In this document: positions 42,186-52,134 of the stretch, piece by piece
Layout: each line of letters begins with the position of its first letter
How positions within the stretch are numbered: the stretch's first letter is position 1
Source of the DNA: Planctomycetota bacterium
Lineage (GTDB): Bacteria; Planctomycetota; UBA8742; UBA2392
NCBI GenBank assembly: GCA_022071975.1
Contig: JAJVIO010000060.1
Coordinates: 13,565 to 77,564, forward strand
Reading direction: 5' to 3'
Length of the DNA stretch: 64,000 nucleotides
Program-made: the position numbers and the translations under genes
The notes under the pieces: model-generated
Databases searched by the model: none
What the model saw: the letters and a program-made list of their open reading frames with translations, nothing else
Told to the model about the DNA's origin: nothing

Positions 42186-45100
42186 CTAGTTTGTCGCGGC
42201 CGCCGCGGGCTCCGTTTCCTGTTCGAACACTCCCTGGCGGGCGAGCGCCGAAAGCAGGTTCGACAGGAAGCGCAGCTGTTCGAGCGGCTGCTCAAGCCCC
42301 TTGCGCAACGGCAGCGCCAGGGTGGACTCGTCCAGCACGCGGAAGGACTTGCTGGCCAGCGACAGCTTGCGCGCGCTGAGCGGCGCCGACAACGCCCGCA
42401 GCTTCAGATGATCCTCGGCGCGGGTCAGGCTCACGATGCCGAGTCGCGACAGCCGCGCGCGCACCAGCGCCGCCTGCACCAGCAGTTCGAACTCGCGCGG
42501 CGGCTTGCCGAAACGGTCCCTGATCTCGGCCGTAATCTGCTCGGCCTGCTTGTCGTCGCTGACACGCGCCAGGCGCCGGTAAATCTCGAGGCGCTGCTTG
42601 GCCGAGGCGATGTAGCCGCGCGGGATGCGGAAATCGAGGCCCAGATCGAGCTGCGTGTCCACCTCGGGCGGCACGGGCTGGTGCTTCATCTTGCGCACCG
42701 CGCGGTCGAGCATGCGGCAGTACAGGTCATAGCCGATGGTGGCGATGTGGCCGGACTGCTCGGGTCCCAGCAGGTTGCCGGCGCCGCGCAACTCGAGGTC
42801 GCGCATGGCGATCTTGAAGCCGCTGCCCAGGGCCGAGTACTGCAGGATCGCCTTCAGGCGCTTGGCGGCGATTTCGCTGAGGCTCACGTCGTCGGGCACC
42901 AGCAGGTAGCAGTAGGCCTGGTTGTGGTAGCGCCCCACGCGCCCGCGCAGCTGGTGCAGGTCGCTCAGGCCATAGTTCTGGGCCTGGTCGATGATAATGG
43001 TGTTGGCGTTGCGCACGTCGATGCCGCTTTCAATGATCGTGGTGCACACCAGCACGTCCACCTCGCGGTTCATGAAGCGCAGCATCACGTCCTCCAGCTG
43101 CCCCTCGGGCATCTGGCCGTGACCGATCTCGACGCGGGCGCCGGGGGCCAGGCGCTGTACGCGCTCGGCCACCAGCTCGATGTCAAAGACCCGGTTGTGC
43201 ACGAAGAACACCTGGCCGTCGCGCGCGAGCTCATGCTGGATGGCGTCTGCCAGCTCGCGGTCGTTCCAGTGCATCAGGCGCGTGATCACCGCCAGGCGAG
43301 CGGCCGGCGGCGTGGTCAGGTTGCTGATGTCGCGCAGGCCCAGCAGCGCCTGGTGCAGTGTGCGCGGGATGGGCGTGGCCGACAGCGTCAACAGGTCCAC
43401 GGTGCGGCGCATCTGCTTGAGGCGTTCCTTGTGCTCGACACCGAAGCGCTGTTCCTCGTCGATCACCACCAGGCCCAGGTTCTTGAACTGCACGTCCTGG
43501 CTGAGCAGGCGGTGGGTGCCGATCACGATGTCCACTTTGCCCTCGGCCAGGGCCTCGATGGTCTTGCGCTGCTCCGATGCGGTGCGGAAGCGCGACAGCA
43601 AGTCCACCACCACGGGAAAGCTGTGCATGCGTTCGCTGAAACTCAGGAAGTGCTGCTGCGCCAGCACCGTGGTGGGCACCAGGATCGCCACCTGGCGGCC
43701 CTCCAGCACCATCTTGAAGGCCGCGCGCATGGCCAGTTCGGTCTTGCCGTAGCCCACGTCGCCGCAGATCAGCCGGTCCATGGGCTTGCGTGACTCCATG
43801 TCGCGCTTGATGGCAATGCTGCTGGTGGCCTGGTCGGGCGTGTCGCGGAAGGGGCAGGCGGCCTCGTACTCGGCCATCTCGGCGCTGTCGGGGGCGCAGG
43901 CGTGGCCGGCCTCGTGGGCGCGGATGGCCTGCACCTCAAGCATTTCGGCGGCGAGCTTGAGCACGCTGTGCTGGGCGCGCAGCTTGCGCTCGGACCATGC
44001 CTGTGTGTTGAGCCTGCTGAGCTGCGGCACCATGCCGCGCATGCCGATGTACTTCTGCACCACGTCGGCGTTGGTGGCGGGCACGTGCAGCACCACGTTG
44101 TCGGCGAACTCCAGGCCCAGGAACTCGCCGGGTTTGCCCTCGCGCTGCAGCGTCTCCATGCCCTTGAAGCGCGCGATGCCGTGCTGCAGGTGGACGACGT
44201 AATCGCCGGGCTCGAGGTCGATGAATTCGTCCAGCAGCTCACCCATCTCGCGGCGTTCGCCCTGCTCAAAGTGCAGGCGGCGGCGCGCGCGGCCCAGCAG
44301 CTCGTGCAGGCTCAGCACCGCAAAGCCCAGCCCCGGCAATGCGCGGCCGCCCTCTACGTCGCCGGGCAGCAGGTGCAGCTTTTTCGAAGGCTTCACGCCG
44401 TGGCCTTCCAGGCCTTCGCGGGCGGGGCGCATCTCGGCCTCTGCGCCGCAGAACAGCAGGCAGGTCAGGCCGGCGTCCTGCAGGGGCTTAAGCAACGCCG
44501 CCACGCCCTCGTAGCCTTCGCCGAGGCTGACGGGCCTGGCGCACTCGAGTTTCGTCTCGGTGTCTTCGTGCGTCAGGGCGTCGGCGCCGGCGACAAGCTG
44601 ATGGGCGCGCTCGATGCGCTTGTGCCGCGCGGGGTCTTCACTGAAGCTGGCGAGCGTGCGCAGGCGCTCCGCCACCTGGGCGGGCTCAAGCGCGATGACG
44701 GTGTGCTTCGGCAGGTGGTCGAGCAGCATGGCGTCGCGCCCGCCCTCCACGGGCACGAGCGGGAAAGCCGCGCCCTCGGCCAGCGATTCGAAGCTGCGCT
44801 GGGTTTCGACGTCAAAGGCCCGCACGCTCTCGATCACGTCGCCGAACAGTTCAAGCCGCACCGGGTTGCCCATGCTGGGCGGATAGATGTCCACGATGCC
44901 GCCGCGCCGCGCGAACTGGCCGCCGCTTTCGACCTGCTCGACGCGCTGCATGCCGGCGTCGATCAACTGCTTGAACAGCTCTTCCAGCTTCACCTTCGCG
45001 CCGGGCTTCAGCACCAGGTTGCCGGACTTGATCTCGGCGGGCGAAGGCAGCGCTTCGATCAGCGCCGCCGCGGGCGTCAGCAGCACGGCCGGCCCCTCCA

Positions 45101-45386
45101 GGTGCGCCACGCGCGCCAGCAGGCTGATCCACAATGCCTGCTTGTCAGGGTTGTTCTCGTCCATCACCGGCGCGATCAGGGTTTGCAGGCCGGGCGCCAG
45201 CGCCTCGATGTCCAGCGCGATGTCCTCGGCTGTCTCGGGGCCGGGGGTAAGGCACAGCAGCAGGCCCGCGCGCGCGCGTGCGGCGACCATGATGCTGAAG
45301 GCGCAGCCGCTGAGGCCGCCGACCAGCGATCTGCCGGCGGCAAGGCGGGCCGCCGCCTCAAGCAGTTGTTCACGCGCGTCGGGCAT
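42186..45386 (-). CDS. mfd: transcription-repair coupling factor Mfd, 1066 aa
   Basis: Removes RNA polymerase stalled at DNA damage and recruits UvrA. UvrB-homology modules lie at the N-terminus and the RNA-polymerase-interaction domain (DEFIDLEPGDYVVHLQHGIA) follows. The translocase has MDRLICGDVGYGKTELAMRA (Walker A), VIDEEQRFGVEHKE (DEEQ box), LSATPIPRTLHQALLG and DQAQNYGLSDLHQLRGRVGR (motif VI). The C-terminal domain is present. The length is slightly below the E. coli protein. Confidence 0.96.
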   Translation of the reverse strand: MPDAREQLLEAAARLAAGRSLVGGLSGCAFSIMVAARARAGLLLCLTPGPETAEDIALDIEALAPGLQTLIAPVMDENNPDKQALWISLLARVAHLEGPAVLLTPAAALIEALPSPAEIKSGNLVLKPGAKVKLEELFKQLIDAGMQRVEQVESGGQFARRGGIVDIYPPSMGNPVRLELFGDVIESVRAFDVETQRSFESLAEGAAFPLVPVEGGRDAMLLDHLPKHTVIALEPAQVAERLRTLASFSEDPARHKRIERAHQLVAGADALTHEDTETKLECARPVSLGEGYEGVAALLKPLQDAGLTCLLFCGAEAEMRPAREGLEGHGVKPSKKLHLLPGDVEGGRALPGLGFAVLSLHELLGRARRRLHFEQGERREMGELLDEFIDLEPGDYVVHLQHGIARFKGMETLQREGKPGEFLGLEFADNVVLHVPATNADVVQKYIGMRGMVPQLSRLNTQAWSERKLRAQHSVLKLAAEMLEVQAIRAHEAGHACAPDSAEMAEYEAACPFRDTPDQATSSIAIKRDMESRKPMDRLICGDVGYGKTELAMRAAFKMVLEGRQVAILVPTTVLAQQHFLSFSERMHSFPVVVDLLSRFRTASEQRKTIEALAEGKVDIVIGTHRLLSQDVQFKNLGLVVIDEEQRFGVEHKERLKQMRRTVDLLTLSATPIPRTLHQALLGLRDISNLTTPPAARLAVITRLMHWNDRELADAIQHELARDGQVFFVHNRVFDIELVAERVQRLAPGARVEIGHGQMPEGQLEDVMLRFMNREVDVLVCTTIIESGIDVRNANTIIIDQAQNYGLSDLHQLRGRVGRYHNQAYCYLLVPDDVSLSEIAAKRLKAILQYSALGSGFKIAMRDLELRGAGNLLGPEQSGHIATIGYDLYCRMLDRAVRKMKHQPVPPEVDTQLDLGLDFRIPRGYIASAKQRLEIYRRLARVSDDKQAEQITAEIRDRFGKPPREFELLVQAALVRARLSRLGIVSLTRAEDHLKLRALSAPLSARKLSLASKSFRVLDESTLALPLRKGLEQPLEQLRFLSNLLSALARQGVFEQETEPAAAATN

Positions 45387-45406
45387 GGGCGGAGTGCAGC
45401 GTGGAA

Positions 45407-45450
45407 GGGGTCAGGCCCTGTTTTCATGTTCGAAAACAGGGCCTGACCCC
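45407..45450. repeat. perfect 19-bp inverted repeat
   Basis: GGGGTCAGGCCCTGTTTTC (45,407-45,425) is perfectly complementary to GAAAACAGGGCCTGACCCC (45,432-45,450) around a 6-base loop. It sits between the acid-tailed gene's stop and the mfd start, so it could end the former's transcript. It resembles dispersed repetitive extragenic palindromes. Confidence 0.7.
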
Positions 45451-45488
45451 CGGTTAGCTGTGATCAGGGAACGAGTGCGGTTTGCGGG

Positions 45489-46118
45489 CTATTCCTCGTC
45501 GTCTTCTTCGCCCTCGAACTCTTCGTCTTCTTCTTCCTCTTCTTCCTCTTCCTCTTCCTCTTCTTCGCCTTCTTCCTCTTCCTCCTCTTCTTCCTCCTCC
45601 TCTTCCTCTTCTTCCTCGACCTCTTCCTCGACTTCTTCCTCTTCTTCCTCTTCTTCGTCCTCGTCCTCGTCGAGTTCTTCTTCCTCGACCTCTTCCTCGG
45701 CCGCCTCGATCGCGAACTTGGCGATCTCACCGGTGGCGATGAACTCTTCCACGCCCTGCATGGCAAGCCAGTCCACGGCCGCGTCCATCAGCTCGATGCC
45801 TGCAAAGGCGATCCAGGCCTTCTTCAGGTCGGCGCGCTTCTGCAGCAGGCGGTTGAACTTGTCGAAGCTGCCCTTGACGGCCTCCTGCACCTGCTTGGCG
45901 TCCTTGGGGTCGATGGTCTTGGCGAAGCCGTCGGTGAGTTGCTTCAGCTTGCGCTTGCCGATGGTGTCGATCAGCACGCGGCGCGTGCGGTCGTCGTCCA
46001 GCTCGCTGCTGCCACGCACGATCTTGGAGCGCTTGGGATCCCAGTAGTGGGGCGTGCGGGTGTCCAGCATGGCGTCCACCATGCGGTCGAGGTTGATGGT
46101 GATCGGCGTGTTCGGCAT
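45489..46118 (-). CDS. protein with poly-acidic tail, 209 aa
   Basis: Residues 1-140 form a helical domain (NLDRMVDAMLDTRTPHYWDP, then KDAKQVQEAVKGSFDKFNRL). The last about 70 residues are nearly all Glu and Asp, with a few Gly, Val and Phe. Acidic tails mimic DNA or bind basic proteins. The family is not recognised. The start ATG is preceded by AAGGAAAGAGG. Confidence 0.6.
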   Translation of the reverse strand: MPNTPITINLDRMVDAMLDTRTPHYWDPKRSKIVRGSSELDDDRTRRVLIDTIGKRKLKQLTDGFAKTIDPKDAKQVQEAVKGSFDKFNRLLQKRADLKKAWIAFAGIELMDAAVDWLAMQGVEEFIATGEIAKFAIEAAEEEVEEEELDEDEDEEEEEEEEVEEEVEEEEEEEEEEEEEEEEGEEEEEEEEEEEEEDEEFEGEEDDEE

Positions 46119-46176
46119 AGCCTCTTTCCTTCGTGGCCTTCAGACGGTGCGCAAGGTAGTAACGCCCCACAGGTAA

Positions 46177-46857
46177 TCAAGCCGAAACGCCGTAGTGCGT
46201 CGGGTCTTTGATTCCGGCCTGCTCAAAGCCCTGCCGGCGCAGGCGGCACGAGTCGCAGCGCCCGCAGGCCAGGCCGTTGATCGGGTCATAACAGCTGTGG
46301 GTCAGGCTGTAATCCACGCCCAGGGCCGTCCCTTTACGGATGATTTCGGCCTTGGTCAGGCTGATCAGCGGGGCGTGAATCCGTATGGCCCGACCCTCGA
46401 TGCCTTCGCGGGTGGCCAGGTTGGCCAGTTTCTCAAAGGCCGAAATGAATGCCGGCCGGCAGTCCGGGTAGCCCGAGTAATCCACGGCATTCACGCCAAT
46501 GAAGATGTCGTGGGCGCCTGAAACCTCGGCCACGGCCAGGGCGTAGCTCAGAAACAGGGTGTTGCGCGCCGGCACATAGGTCACCGGGATGCCTTCGCCG
46601 ACGCCTTCCTTGGGCACGTCGATGTCGGCCGTCAGGGCGCTGCCGCCGATGGCCCGCAGGTCCAGCCTGATCACCCGCGGCGGTGCCACCCGCATAGCGG
46701 CGCACACGGCCGCCGCGGCCTGCAACTCGACGTCGTGGCGCTGGCCGTAGTCGAAAGTAAGGGCCTGCACGGCGTAGCCATCAGCCAGGGCCAGGGCCAG
46801 GACAGTGGCGCTGTCCAGGCCGCCGGAAACAAGCACGATTGCAGGCTTCGCGTCCAT
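46177..46857 (-). CDS. queC: 7-cyano-7-deazaguanine synthase QueC, 226 aa
   Basis: Converts 7-carboxy-7-deazaguanine to preQ0 for queuosine. [20 protein letters not shown] is the PP-loop, [18 protein letters not shown] is characteristic of QueC, and the C-terminal zinc site is [20 protein letters not shown]. The ATG at 46857 starts the standard [14 protein letters not shown]-terminus; upstream codons are not conserved. Confidence 0.95.
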   Translation of the reverse strand: MDAKPAIVLVSGGLDSATVLALALADGYAVQALTFDYGQRHDVELQAAAAVCAAMRVAPPRVIRLDLRAIGGSALTADIDVPKEGVGEGIPVTYVPARNTLFLSYALAVAEVSGAHDIFIGVNAVDYSGYPDCRPAFISAFEKLANLATREGIEGRAIRIHAPLISLTKAEIIRKGTALGVDYSLTHSCYDPINGLACGRCDSCRLRRQGFEQAGIKDPTHYGVSA

Positions 46858-46946
46858 GGCCGAGAAATAGCCGGACGAGGCGGGGAGCGCAAGGCGTGGA
46901 TCAGAGGTCAGAGGGCGGAGGTCAGAGTCGAAGGTGAGGTAAATGA

Positions 46947-46971
46947 AACAGCCGGGATTCACCCGGCTGTT
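46947..46971 (-). terminator. terminator hairpin after VWA gene 1
   Basis: AACAGCCGGG (46,947-46,956) pairs with CCCGGCTGTT (46,962-46,971) around ATTCA, followed on the minus strand by TCATTT. It lies between the VWA gene's end and queC, flanked by GAGGTCAGAG-type short repeats that recur near 57,425-57,505. Confidence 0.5.
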
Positions 46972-47008
46972 CCCTGACCTCTAACCTCTGGTCTCTGGCC
47001 TCTGAATC

Positions 47009-48394
47009 TCACTTCCAGTCGATCTTGCAGCCCCAGTCGGTGTAGGCGCCGCCGGATTCCTTGGCGAAGCCCTTCATCAGCTTGGCGTCGTGGATGCCGA
47101 TGCCGACGGTGTTGATCATCACCTTGCGGAAGCGGTTGAGGTGCGCCGCGAGTTCAAGCAGCTTGTCGCGCTTGACGTACTGGCCGTTGCCGACGGGGTT
47201 GCCGAACTCGTCCTTTTCGGAGGTGCTGTCCGAGTCGTCACTCCAGGTGGGGTAGCCGTCGGTCAGGAACACGATGGTGTGGGCGCCGTTCAGGATGCAC
47301 TCGCGGTCGAGCTCGGGGCTGTCGGACTCCTTCTTGCTGCCGTTGAACTTGAATGCCTTCAGCAGCGCGCCGTGGATGTTGGTGGTGCTTTCAAGCGCCA
47401 GGTCGTCGACGTTCTTGATCCAGAGGTCGCAGTTCTTGTCGGTGGCCTCGATCCAGCCGTCGGTGAACATTGCGACGTCCTTCGAGTAGGTGATGATCGC
47501 GAAGGTGCGCGCCTCGGGGTCGCCCTTCACGCCGCGGGTGCCCTTCTTCTTGTCTTTGGCGTTGGCGGCTGCATCGGGGCGCAGCTTGTCGATCGAGTAC
47601 TTGAGCTCGGCCTTGGCCAGGTCCAGCGGGTTCGGCCGGTCGGGCATGCTCTTCCAGTCCAGGTGGCTGGTGAGCTTCTTTATCTTCTCAAGGTCGTCGG
47701 CGTTGATCGGGTGTTTCATGCTGTCGGAAATGTCGATCACGAACACCAGGCGCGTGCCGACGATCGGTTCTTTGAAAACGATCGGCGCGGTCTTGCTCTT
47801 CTTCTCAGGCGCTTTCTCGGCCTGCGCCATGCCCTTGTTGCGCACCCACCACTCCCAGAACGAGATGGTGTCCTCGGTCAGCGTGCAGTCTTCGCCGCTG
47901 AGGTTGAACAGCACGCGCTCGGCCATGTGGCGCAGGCGCACCACCTGGTTCTTCGACCAGCGCTGCCAGTCGATCAGGGCCTGAACCACCTTGAGCGCGT
48001 CTTCTTCGTCGCGCTTGGCCAGCGCGCCCAGGCATGCCAGCAGGTTCACGGTGACGATCTCGTCCTTGTGCAGCTTGGCCGAGTCTTCGCTCATCAACCC
48101 CAGTATCTCGGGCAGGAACACTTTGCCGGCGCCCGGTTTGTCCACTTCGCCCTGGCGCACAGCCTCAACAGCGGCGATCACCACCCAGGGCGACTTGTCG
48201 CCGAGCGCTTCACGCACGGCCTTGGCGTCTGCTTCTTCGCCGGATTTCACGAGGGGCAGCAGGCGCTCGAACTCGCTGAAAGCTTCTTTGCTGTCGTCCT
48301 TGACGGGCACGGGGCGCACGCGGTCGGCGATCACGGCGGGCGCCAGCGCCAGCAGCATGGCGGTCGCGAACAGTGCAGATTGGATGAGACGCAT
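47009..48394 (-). CDS. secreted VWA-domain protein 1, 461 aa
   Basis: A signal peptide (LIQSALFATAMLLALAPAVI) is followed by an N-terminal helical HEAT-like region (about 30-190). A von Willebrand A domain begins at LVFVIDISDSMKHPI; DxSxS is the metal-site motif. It lies downstream of a longer paralogue (48,427-50,115) with the same layout, by only 32 bases. VWA proteins mediate adhesion or complex assembly; the role here is unknown, and such proteins are abundant in planctomycetes. Confidence 0.75.
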   Translation of the reverse strand: MRLIQSALFATAMLLALAPAVIADRVRPVPVKDDSKEAFSEFERLLPLVKSGEEADAKAVREALGDKSPWVVIAAVEAVRQGEVDKPGAGKVFLPEILGLMSEDSAKLHKDEIVTVNLLACLGALAKRDEEDALKVVQALIDWQRWSKNQVVRLRHMAERVLFNLSGEDCTLTEDTISFWEWWVRNKGMAQAEKAPEKKSKTAPIVFKEPIVGTRLVFVIDISDSMKHPINADDLEKIKKLTSHLDWKSMPDRPNPLDLAKAELKYSIDKLRPDAAANAKDKKKGTRGVKGDPEARTFAIITYSKDVAMFTDGWIEATDKNCDLWIKNVDDLALESTTNIHGALLKAFKFNGSKKESDSPELDRECILNGAHTIVFLTDGYPTWSDDSDSTSEKDEFGNPVGNGQYVKRDKLLELAAHLNRFRKVMINTVGIGIHDAKLMKGFAKESGGAYTDWGCKIDWK

Positions 48395-48426
48395 GGTTGT
48401 CCTTCCGTGGCCCGCAGGGGAGCAGG

Positions 48427-50115
48427 TTACTCGGGGAAACTCCAGTCAACGTAGCCGCCGCCGGTTTTCTTGGCCATGGTGCTGAGCAGCTCTTTGTCGT
48501 GGTTGCCGATGCCAACGCAGCTGATGATCACCTTGCGGAACAGGTTCTGGCGCAGGATGTCCGGCCAGATGTCCTCGCTGTAGATGAACGGGCCGTCGCC
48601 GACGCTGTTGTCCACGTTGTTGCGTTTGTCCTTGACGCGGGCGGTGCTCTGGTCGTCCCAGCTTGCCCAGCCGTCGGTCAGGAACACGATGGTATCGGCA
48701 CCGGTCAGCACGCAGTTGGCGTCCACGGCAGGCTCGTCGCACTCATCGCCCTTGTCGGAGATCTCGAGGGCATGCATCAACGCGCCGTGGATGTTGGTCA
48801 TGCCCAGGAAGTCCAGCTCGAGGGCTGCTTTGCTCCACTTGTTGCAGTTGGCTTCGTTGGCGTACACCCAGCCGCCGGTGGGGCATTCGTGCTCGGTGCC
48901 GTAGACCACGATCGCGAAGTAGCGGTCGCCCACGAACTCCTTGATCGCGCGGGACAGCTCAAAGCGGGCAAGGTCCATCTTGGTTTCGATTTCTTTCCAG
49001 GGCAGGCGGCGCAGCGGGTTTTCGGCGTCCGGGTCCTTCCCTTCCTCGCCGTCGGGGGCCTTTTCGCCCTTGCGGCGGCCTGAAACCGGGCCGCTCTCCT
49101 TCTTACGCTTCTCGATCTCTTCCAGGGTGATCTTGAGCGGCAGCTTCATGCTGTCCGAGCAGTCGATCACGAACACGAAGCGCTTGCCGACCGGCGCCGT
49201 GTCGAACACGGGCGGCACGGCGGCGGTCTTGCTGCGTTTTTCGTTAGGCTTCTTGTTGTTGTCCACGGCGCCGACGGCCTTCATCTGCGCCGCCCACCAC
49301 TTCCAGTAGGCGGTCGATTTCATGTCGGCCAGCTCGCCTGTCAGCGCGTTGAGCATTCTGCCGCCGAAGAAGAGCACGCGTTCGTCGCCGCAGGACGTGC
49401 GCTCCTGCCACACCACCACGGCCTCGACCGTTTTGATCACGGCTTCCTTGTTGGCGGTGTCCACGATTTCTTCGAGGCACGCCAGGGTGTTGATCGGCAC
49501 GATCAGCCACTTGCGGGCCCACTCCTCGTTTTCTTCCAGCAGGATGTTCACCACGTCGTCGGTGAAGCGAGAGGCCTTGGCCTGGCGCACAGCCTCAAGG
49601 GCGGCGCACTTGATGTACGGGTTCTTGGCGTCGGAAAGCGCCGCGCGGATGGTGGTGTCCGCGGCCTCAACGCCTTCCATGCGGGCCAGCGACTTGAAGA
49701 AGTCGAACTGGTCGAGGGCCAGGGTGGGGTCCTTGTCGCTCTTGAGGTCGAGCGCTGCCTTGCCGATCAGGCCTACGCTCTCTTCGTCGGTGAACGAGGC
49801 CAGGGCGTTGATGATCTGGTCGCGCACGTCACCGGGCAGGCCGGCCTTTTTACTTTTACGGGCCTTCTGGTCGCTGGCGAGCTCACCCAGCAGGTACTTG
49901 GCGGCGTCTTTGTCGTTGGTTTTGGCCATCTTTTCGATCAGCCGCCCCATGGTGGTGCGCGAGCCGTCTTTTTTGGCCTGCTCGTAGTCTTTCTTGAGCG
50001 TCTTGAAGTCGTCGTCGGCGCGCACGGTGCCGGTGGGGGCCACACTGACCGACAGCAGGGCTGCCGCAATCAGGCACAGAAGAAGGGACCAGCGGTAGGA
50101 ATTCGGGCGCTGCAT
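48427..50115 (-). CDS. secreted VWA-domain protein 2, 562 aa
   Basis: The signal peptide is LLLCLIAAALLSVSVAPTGT. Residues about 35-270 are helical repeats (KDAAKYLLGELASDQKARKS, then LARMEGVEAADTTIRAALSD). A Lys/Pro linker and a VWA domain with metal motif FVFVIDCSDSMKLPL follow, containing a charged insert (KRRKGEKAPDGEEG-type). It is the longer paralogue of the neighbouring 461-aa gene and probably shares a transcript with it. Confidence 0.75.
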   Translation of the reverse strand: MQRPNSYRWSLLLCLIAAALLSVSVAPTGTVRADDDFKTLKKDYEQAKKDGSRTTMGRLIEKMAKTNDKDAAKYLLGELASDQKARKSKKAGLPGDVRDQIINALASFTDEESVGLIGKAALDLKSDKDPTLALDQFDFFKSLARMEGVEAADTTIRAALSDAKNPYIKCAALEAVRQAKASRFTDDVVNILLEENEEWARKWLIVPINTLACLEEIVDTANKEAVIKTVEAVVVWQERTSCGDERVLFFGGRMLNALTGELADMKSTAYWKWWAAQMKAVGAVDNNKKPNEKRSKTAAVPPVFDTAPVGKRFVFVIDCSDSMKLPLKITLEEIEKRKKESGPVSGRRKGEKAPDGEEGKDPDAENPLRRLPWKEIETKMDLARFELSRAIKEFVGDRYFAIVVYGTEHECPTGGWVYANEANCNKWSKAALELDFLGMTNIHGALMHALEISDKGDECDEPAVDANCVLTGADTIVFLTDGWASWDDQSTARVKDKRNNVDNSVGDGPFIYSEDIWPDILRQNLFRKVIISCVGIGNHDKELLSTMAKKTGGGYVDWSFPE

Positions 50116-50430
50116 TTCGCCTCCTGTTTTTCGGCCCGCGGGGTGGGCTTGCTATGAGATGCGCCTACTTTAACCCGACCCGCGACAGCCGCAATGCTAC
50201 CCAACGGTAACACGGACCCCCGGCAGGTGTCCGCAACGTAGCGAAACAGCCGCGCCGGGGCCATTCTTGGCCCATGGCAGGTATGCATCAAATGCCGTGC
50301 CGTGCAGGTGGCTGACTGTAAGCCAGACTGACACAACTCCTGAGAAACGCCCTTATGCACAAGGAGGATCAGTCGAAAGAAACGGTCCAGCGGCTGGCAC
50401 GGCCCAGGCTGATGTGCTTAAATTACTTCC
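50116..50430. other. gene-free gap
   Basis: 315 bases between the divergent VWA and antitoxin genes. It should hold promoters for both. A TTAAAT lies about 12 bases before the antitoxin ATG, which would imply a leaderless or very short leader transcript. No repeat or RNA is recognised. Confidence 0.4.
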
Positions 50431-50643
50431 ATGGCTGAAGCCGCTGAGTCCAAGTTTTACCTGAAGCTCAACATCGAGCAGCGCTTGCAACTGGTCGCCG
50501 AGATCATGGATAGTGTTCTCGCCGCGGCTGGACCGGAGTCAGTGCGAGGGCCCACCTGGGACGAGCTTGAACGCCGGGCCGCCAGCTCCGATCGCGTCCT
50601 GACCTGGCAGGAGTTCTGCCGGCAACTCGGCTGGTCCGAATGA
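50431..50643 (+). CDS. addiction-module antitoxin, 70 aa
   Basis: LNIEQRLQLVAEIMDSVLAA followed by a short acidic C-terminus with LTWQEFCRQL matches the short addiction-module component family (TIGR02574 type) that partners RelE/ParE toxins. It overlaps the toxin gene by four bases (ATGA). The antitoxin normally neutralises the toxin and represses the operon. Confidence 0.8.
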   Translation: MAEAAESKFYLKLNIEQRLQLVAEIMDSVLAAAGPESVRGPTWDELERRAASSDRVLTWQEFCRQLGWSE

Positions 50644-50948
50644 AGTTGCCATTGCTGGTTCGGCCGGAAGTCGCGCGGGATGTTGACGACATCGGGCGCT
50701 ATTACCGTGAGCTTTCTCCGCACCTTGAGGCGGCGTTTGAGGCGGCCTTCAAGGATGCCATCGCCCGTCTGAAGGCGAACCCACTGGCATACTCACAGGT
50801 GCGCGGGGCGATGCGACGCGTCCGGTTGAAGCGCTTTCCGTATCTGGTGGGATACCTGGTTAAACCTGACGCGATTCTGGTGGTCGGCGTCGTGCATGCT
50901 GCCCGCGACCCGGATATCTGGGCTGCACGGGGCGGAGAACCGCAATAG
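50640..50948 (+). CDS. RelE/ParE-family toxin, 102 aa
   Basis: The fold is recognisable from VRPEVARDVDDIGRYYRELS, AIARLKANPLAYSQVRGAMR and the closing RVRLKRFPYLVGYLVKPDAI, VVGVVHAARDP. It could block gyrase (ParE-like) or cleave mRNA at the ribosome (RelE-like); sequence alone does not decide. It completes a type II toxin-antitoxin pair. Confidence 0.85.
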   Translation: MKLPLLVRPEVARDVDDIGRYYRELSPHLEAAFEAAFKDAIARLKANPLAYSQVRGAMRRVRLKRFPYLVGYLVKPDAILVVGVVHAARDPDIWAARGGEPQ

Positions 50949-51024
50949 CATTCAGCGGCCGGATTTATCTCGGCTTGTGGTCACGCTTTGCGTTTCCATA
51001 ATAGCGCAGCACGACAGGGAACCC

Positions 51025-52134
51025 ATGGCACAGGATCAGCCCGCACTTTCCGGCGACGACTACCGCGTACTCGGCGAAATCGGCGAGGCCCACAAGGCCA
51101 TCCGCGCCGAGCTGGCCAAGCGCATCGTCGGCCAGGATGACGTAATCGAGCAGGTGCTGACCGCCTTCTTCGCCGGCGGCCACGTGCTGCTGCTGGGCGT
51201 GCCCGGGCTGGCCAAGACGCTGCTGATCAGCACGCTGTCGGAAATCCTGGGCCTTGAGTTCAACCGCATCCAGTTCACGCCCGACCTGATGCCCAGCGAC
51301 ATCTGCGGCAGCGACGTGCTGGTCGGTGAACAGGGCGAGCGCGGCTTCCAGTTCATGGGCGGGCCGATCTTCGCCAACTTCGTGCTGGCCGACGAAATCA
51401 ACCGCACGCCGCCCAAGACCCAGGCGGCGTTGCTTGAGGCCATGGAAGAGTACGCCGTGACGGTGGCCGGCAAGCGCTACCCGCTGCCGCGCCCGTACTT
51501 CGTGATGGCGACCCAGAACCCCATTGAGCAAGAGGGCACTTACGTGCTGCCGGCCGCGGCGCTGGACCGTTTCATGTTCACGGTGCTGGTGGATTACCCG
51601 ACCCAGCACGACGAAATGGAAATGCTGTTCCGCACCACCAGCCGCGAGATGCCGCCGGTGCAGACATTGATGAGCGCGGACAAGGTCATGCGCATGCTTG
51701 ATGTGGTGCGCAAGATCAACATGCGCGACGACACGCTGAAGTACGCGATCAGCCTGGTACGCGCCACGCGGCCGGAAAACAAGTTCAACCCGGATATCGA
51801 AGACCTGGTCGAGTGCGGCGGCAGCCCCCGCGCCACCCAGGCGCTGATCCTGGGTGCCAAGGCCCGCGCCGCGCTGGAAGGCCGCGACGAGGCCCTGCCC
51901 GACGACATCCGCGCCATCGCGCTGCCGGCCATGCACCACCGCGTGCTGACCAACTTCCATGCCGAGGCCGACGGCGTGAACAGCCGCGACATCGTGCGCA
52001 TGCTGATCAAGGACGTGCAGCGCCCGAGTTGGGACGTGCCGGCGCTTGAGAAGAAGCCGCGCCGCGGCATCGGCCAGTTCCTCACCGACCTGCTGCTCGG
52101 CAAAGCCCGAAAGCGCGGCGTTTCCAGGGTTTAG
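51025..52134 (+). CDS. MoxR-family AAA+ ATPase, 369 aa
   Basis: Walker A GVPGLAKTLLISTLSEIL, Walker B LADEINRTPPKTQAALLEAM and YFVMATQNPIEQEGTYVLPA mark the MoxR family. These ATPases act as chaperones for VWA proteins and metal insertion. Several VWA proteins are encoded nearby (47,009-50,115 and 58,927-61,518) but not in the same operon. The C-terminus is basic. ATG at 51025 has CAGGGA upstream. Confidence 0.9.
   Translation: MAQDQPALSGDDYRVLGEIGEAHKAIRAELAKRIVGQDDVIEQVLTAFFAGGHVLLLGVPGLAKTLLISTLSEILGLEFNRIQFTPDLMPSDICGSDVLVGEQGERGFQFMGGPIFANFVLADEINRTPPKTQAALLEAMEEYAVTVAGKRYPLPRPYFVMATQNPIEQEGTYVLPAAALDRFMFTVLVDYPTQHDEMEMLFRTTSREMPPVQTLMSADKVMRMLDVVRKINMRDDTLKYAISLVRATRPENKFNPDIEDLVECGGSPRATQALILGAKARAALEGRDEALPDDIRAIALPAMHHRVLTNFHAEADGVNSRDIVRMLIKDVQRPSWDVPALEKKPRRGIGQFLTDLLLGKARKRGVSRV

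Noticed and set aside
44887..46047. Frame rich in Ser (and Leu/Pro in another frame)
   Set aside because: Reverse reading of the poly-acidic tail and the mfd start.
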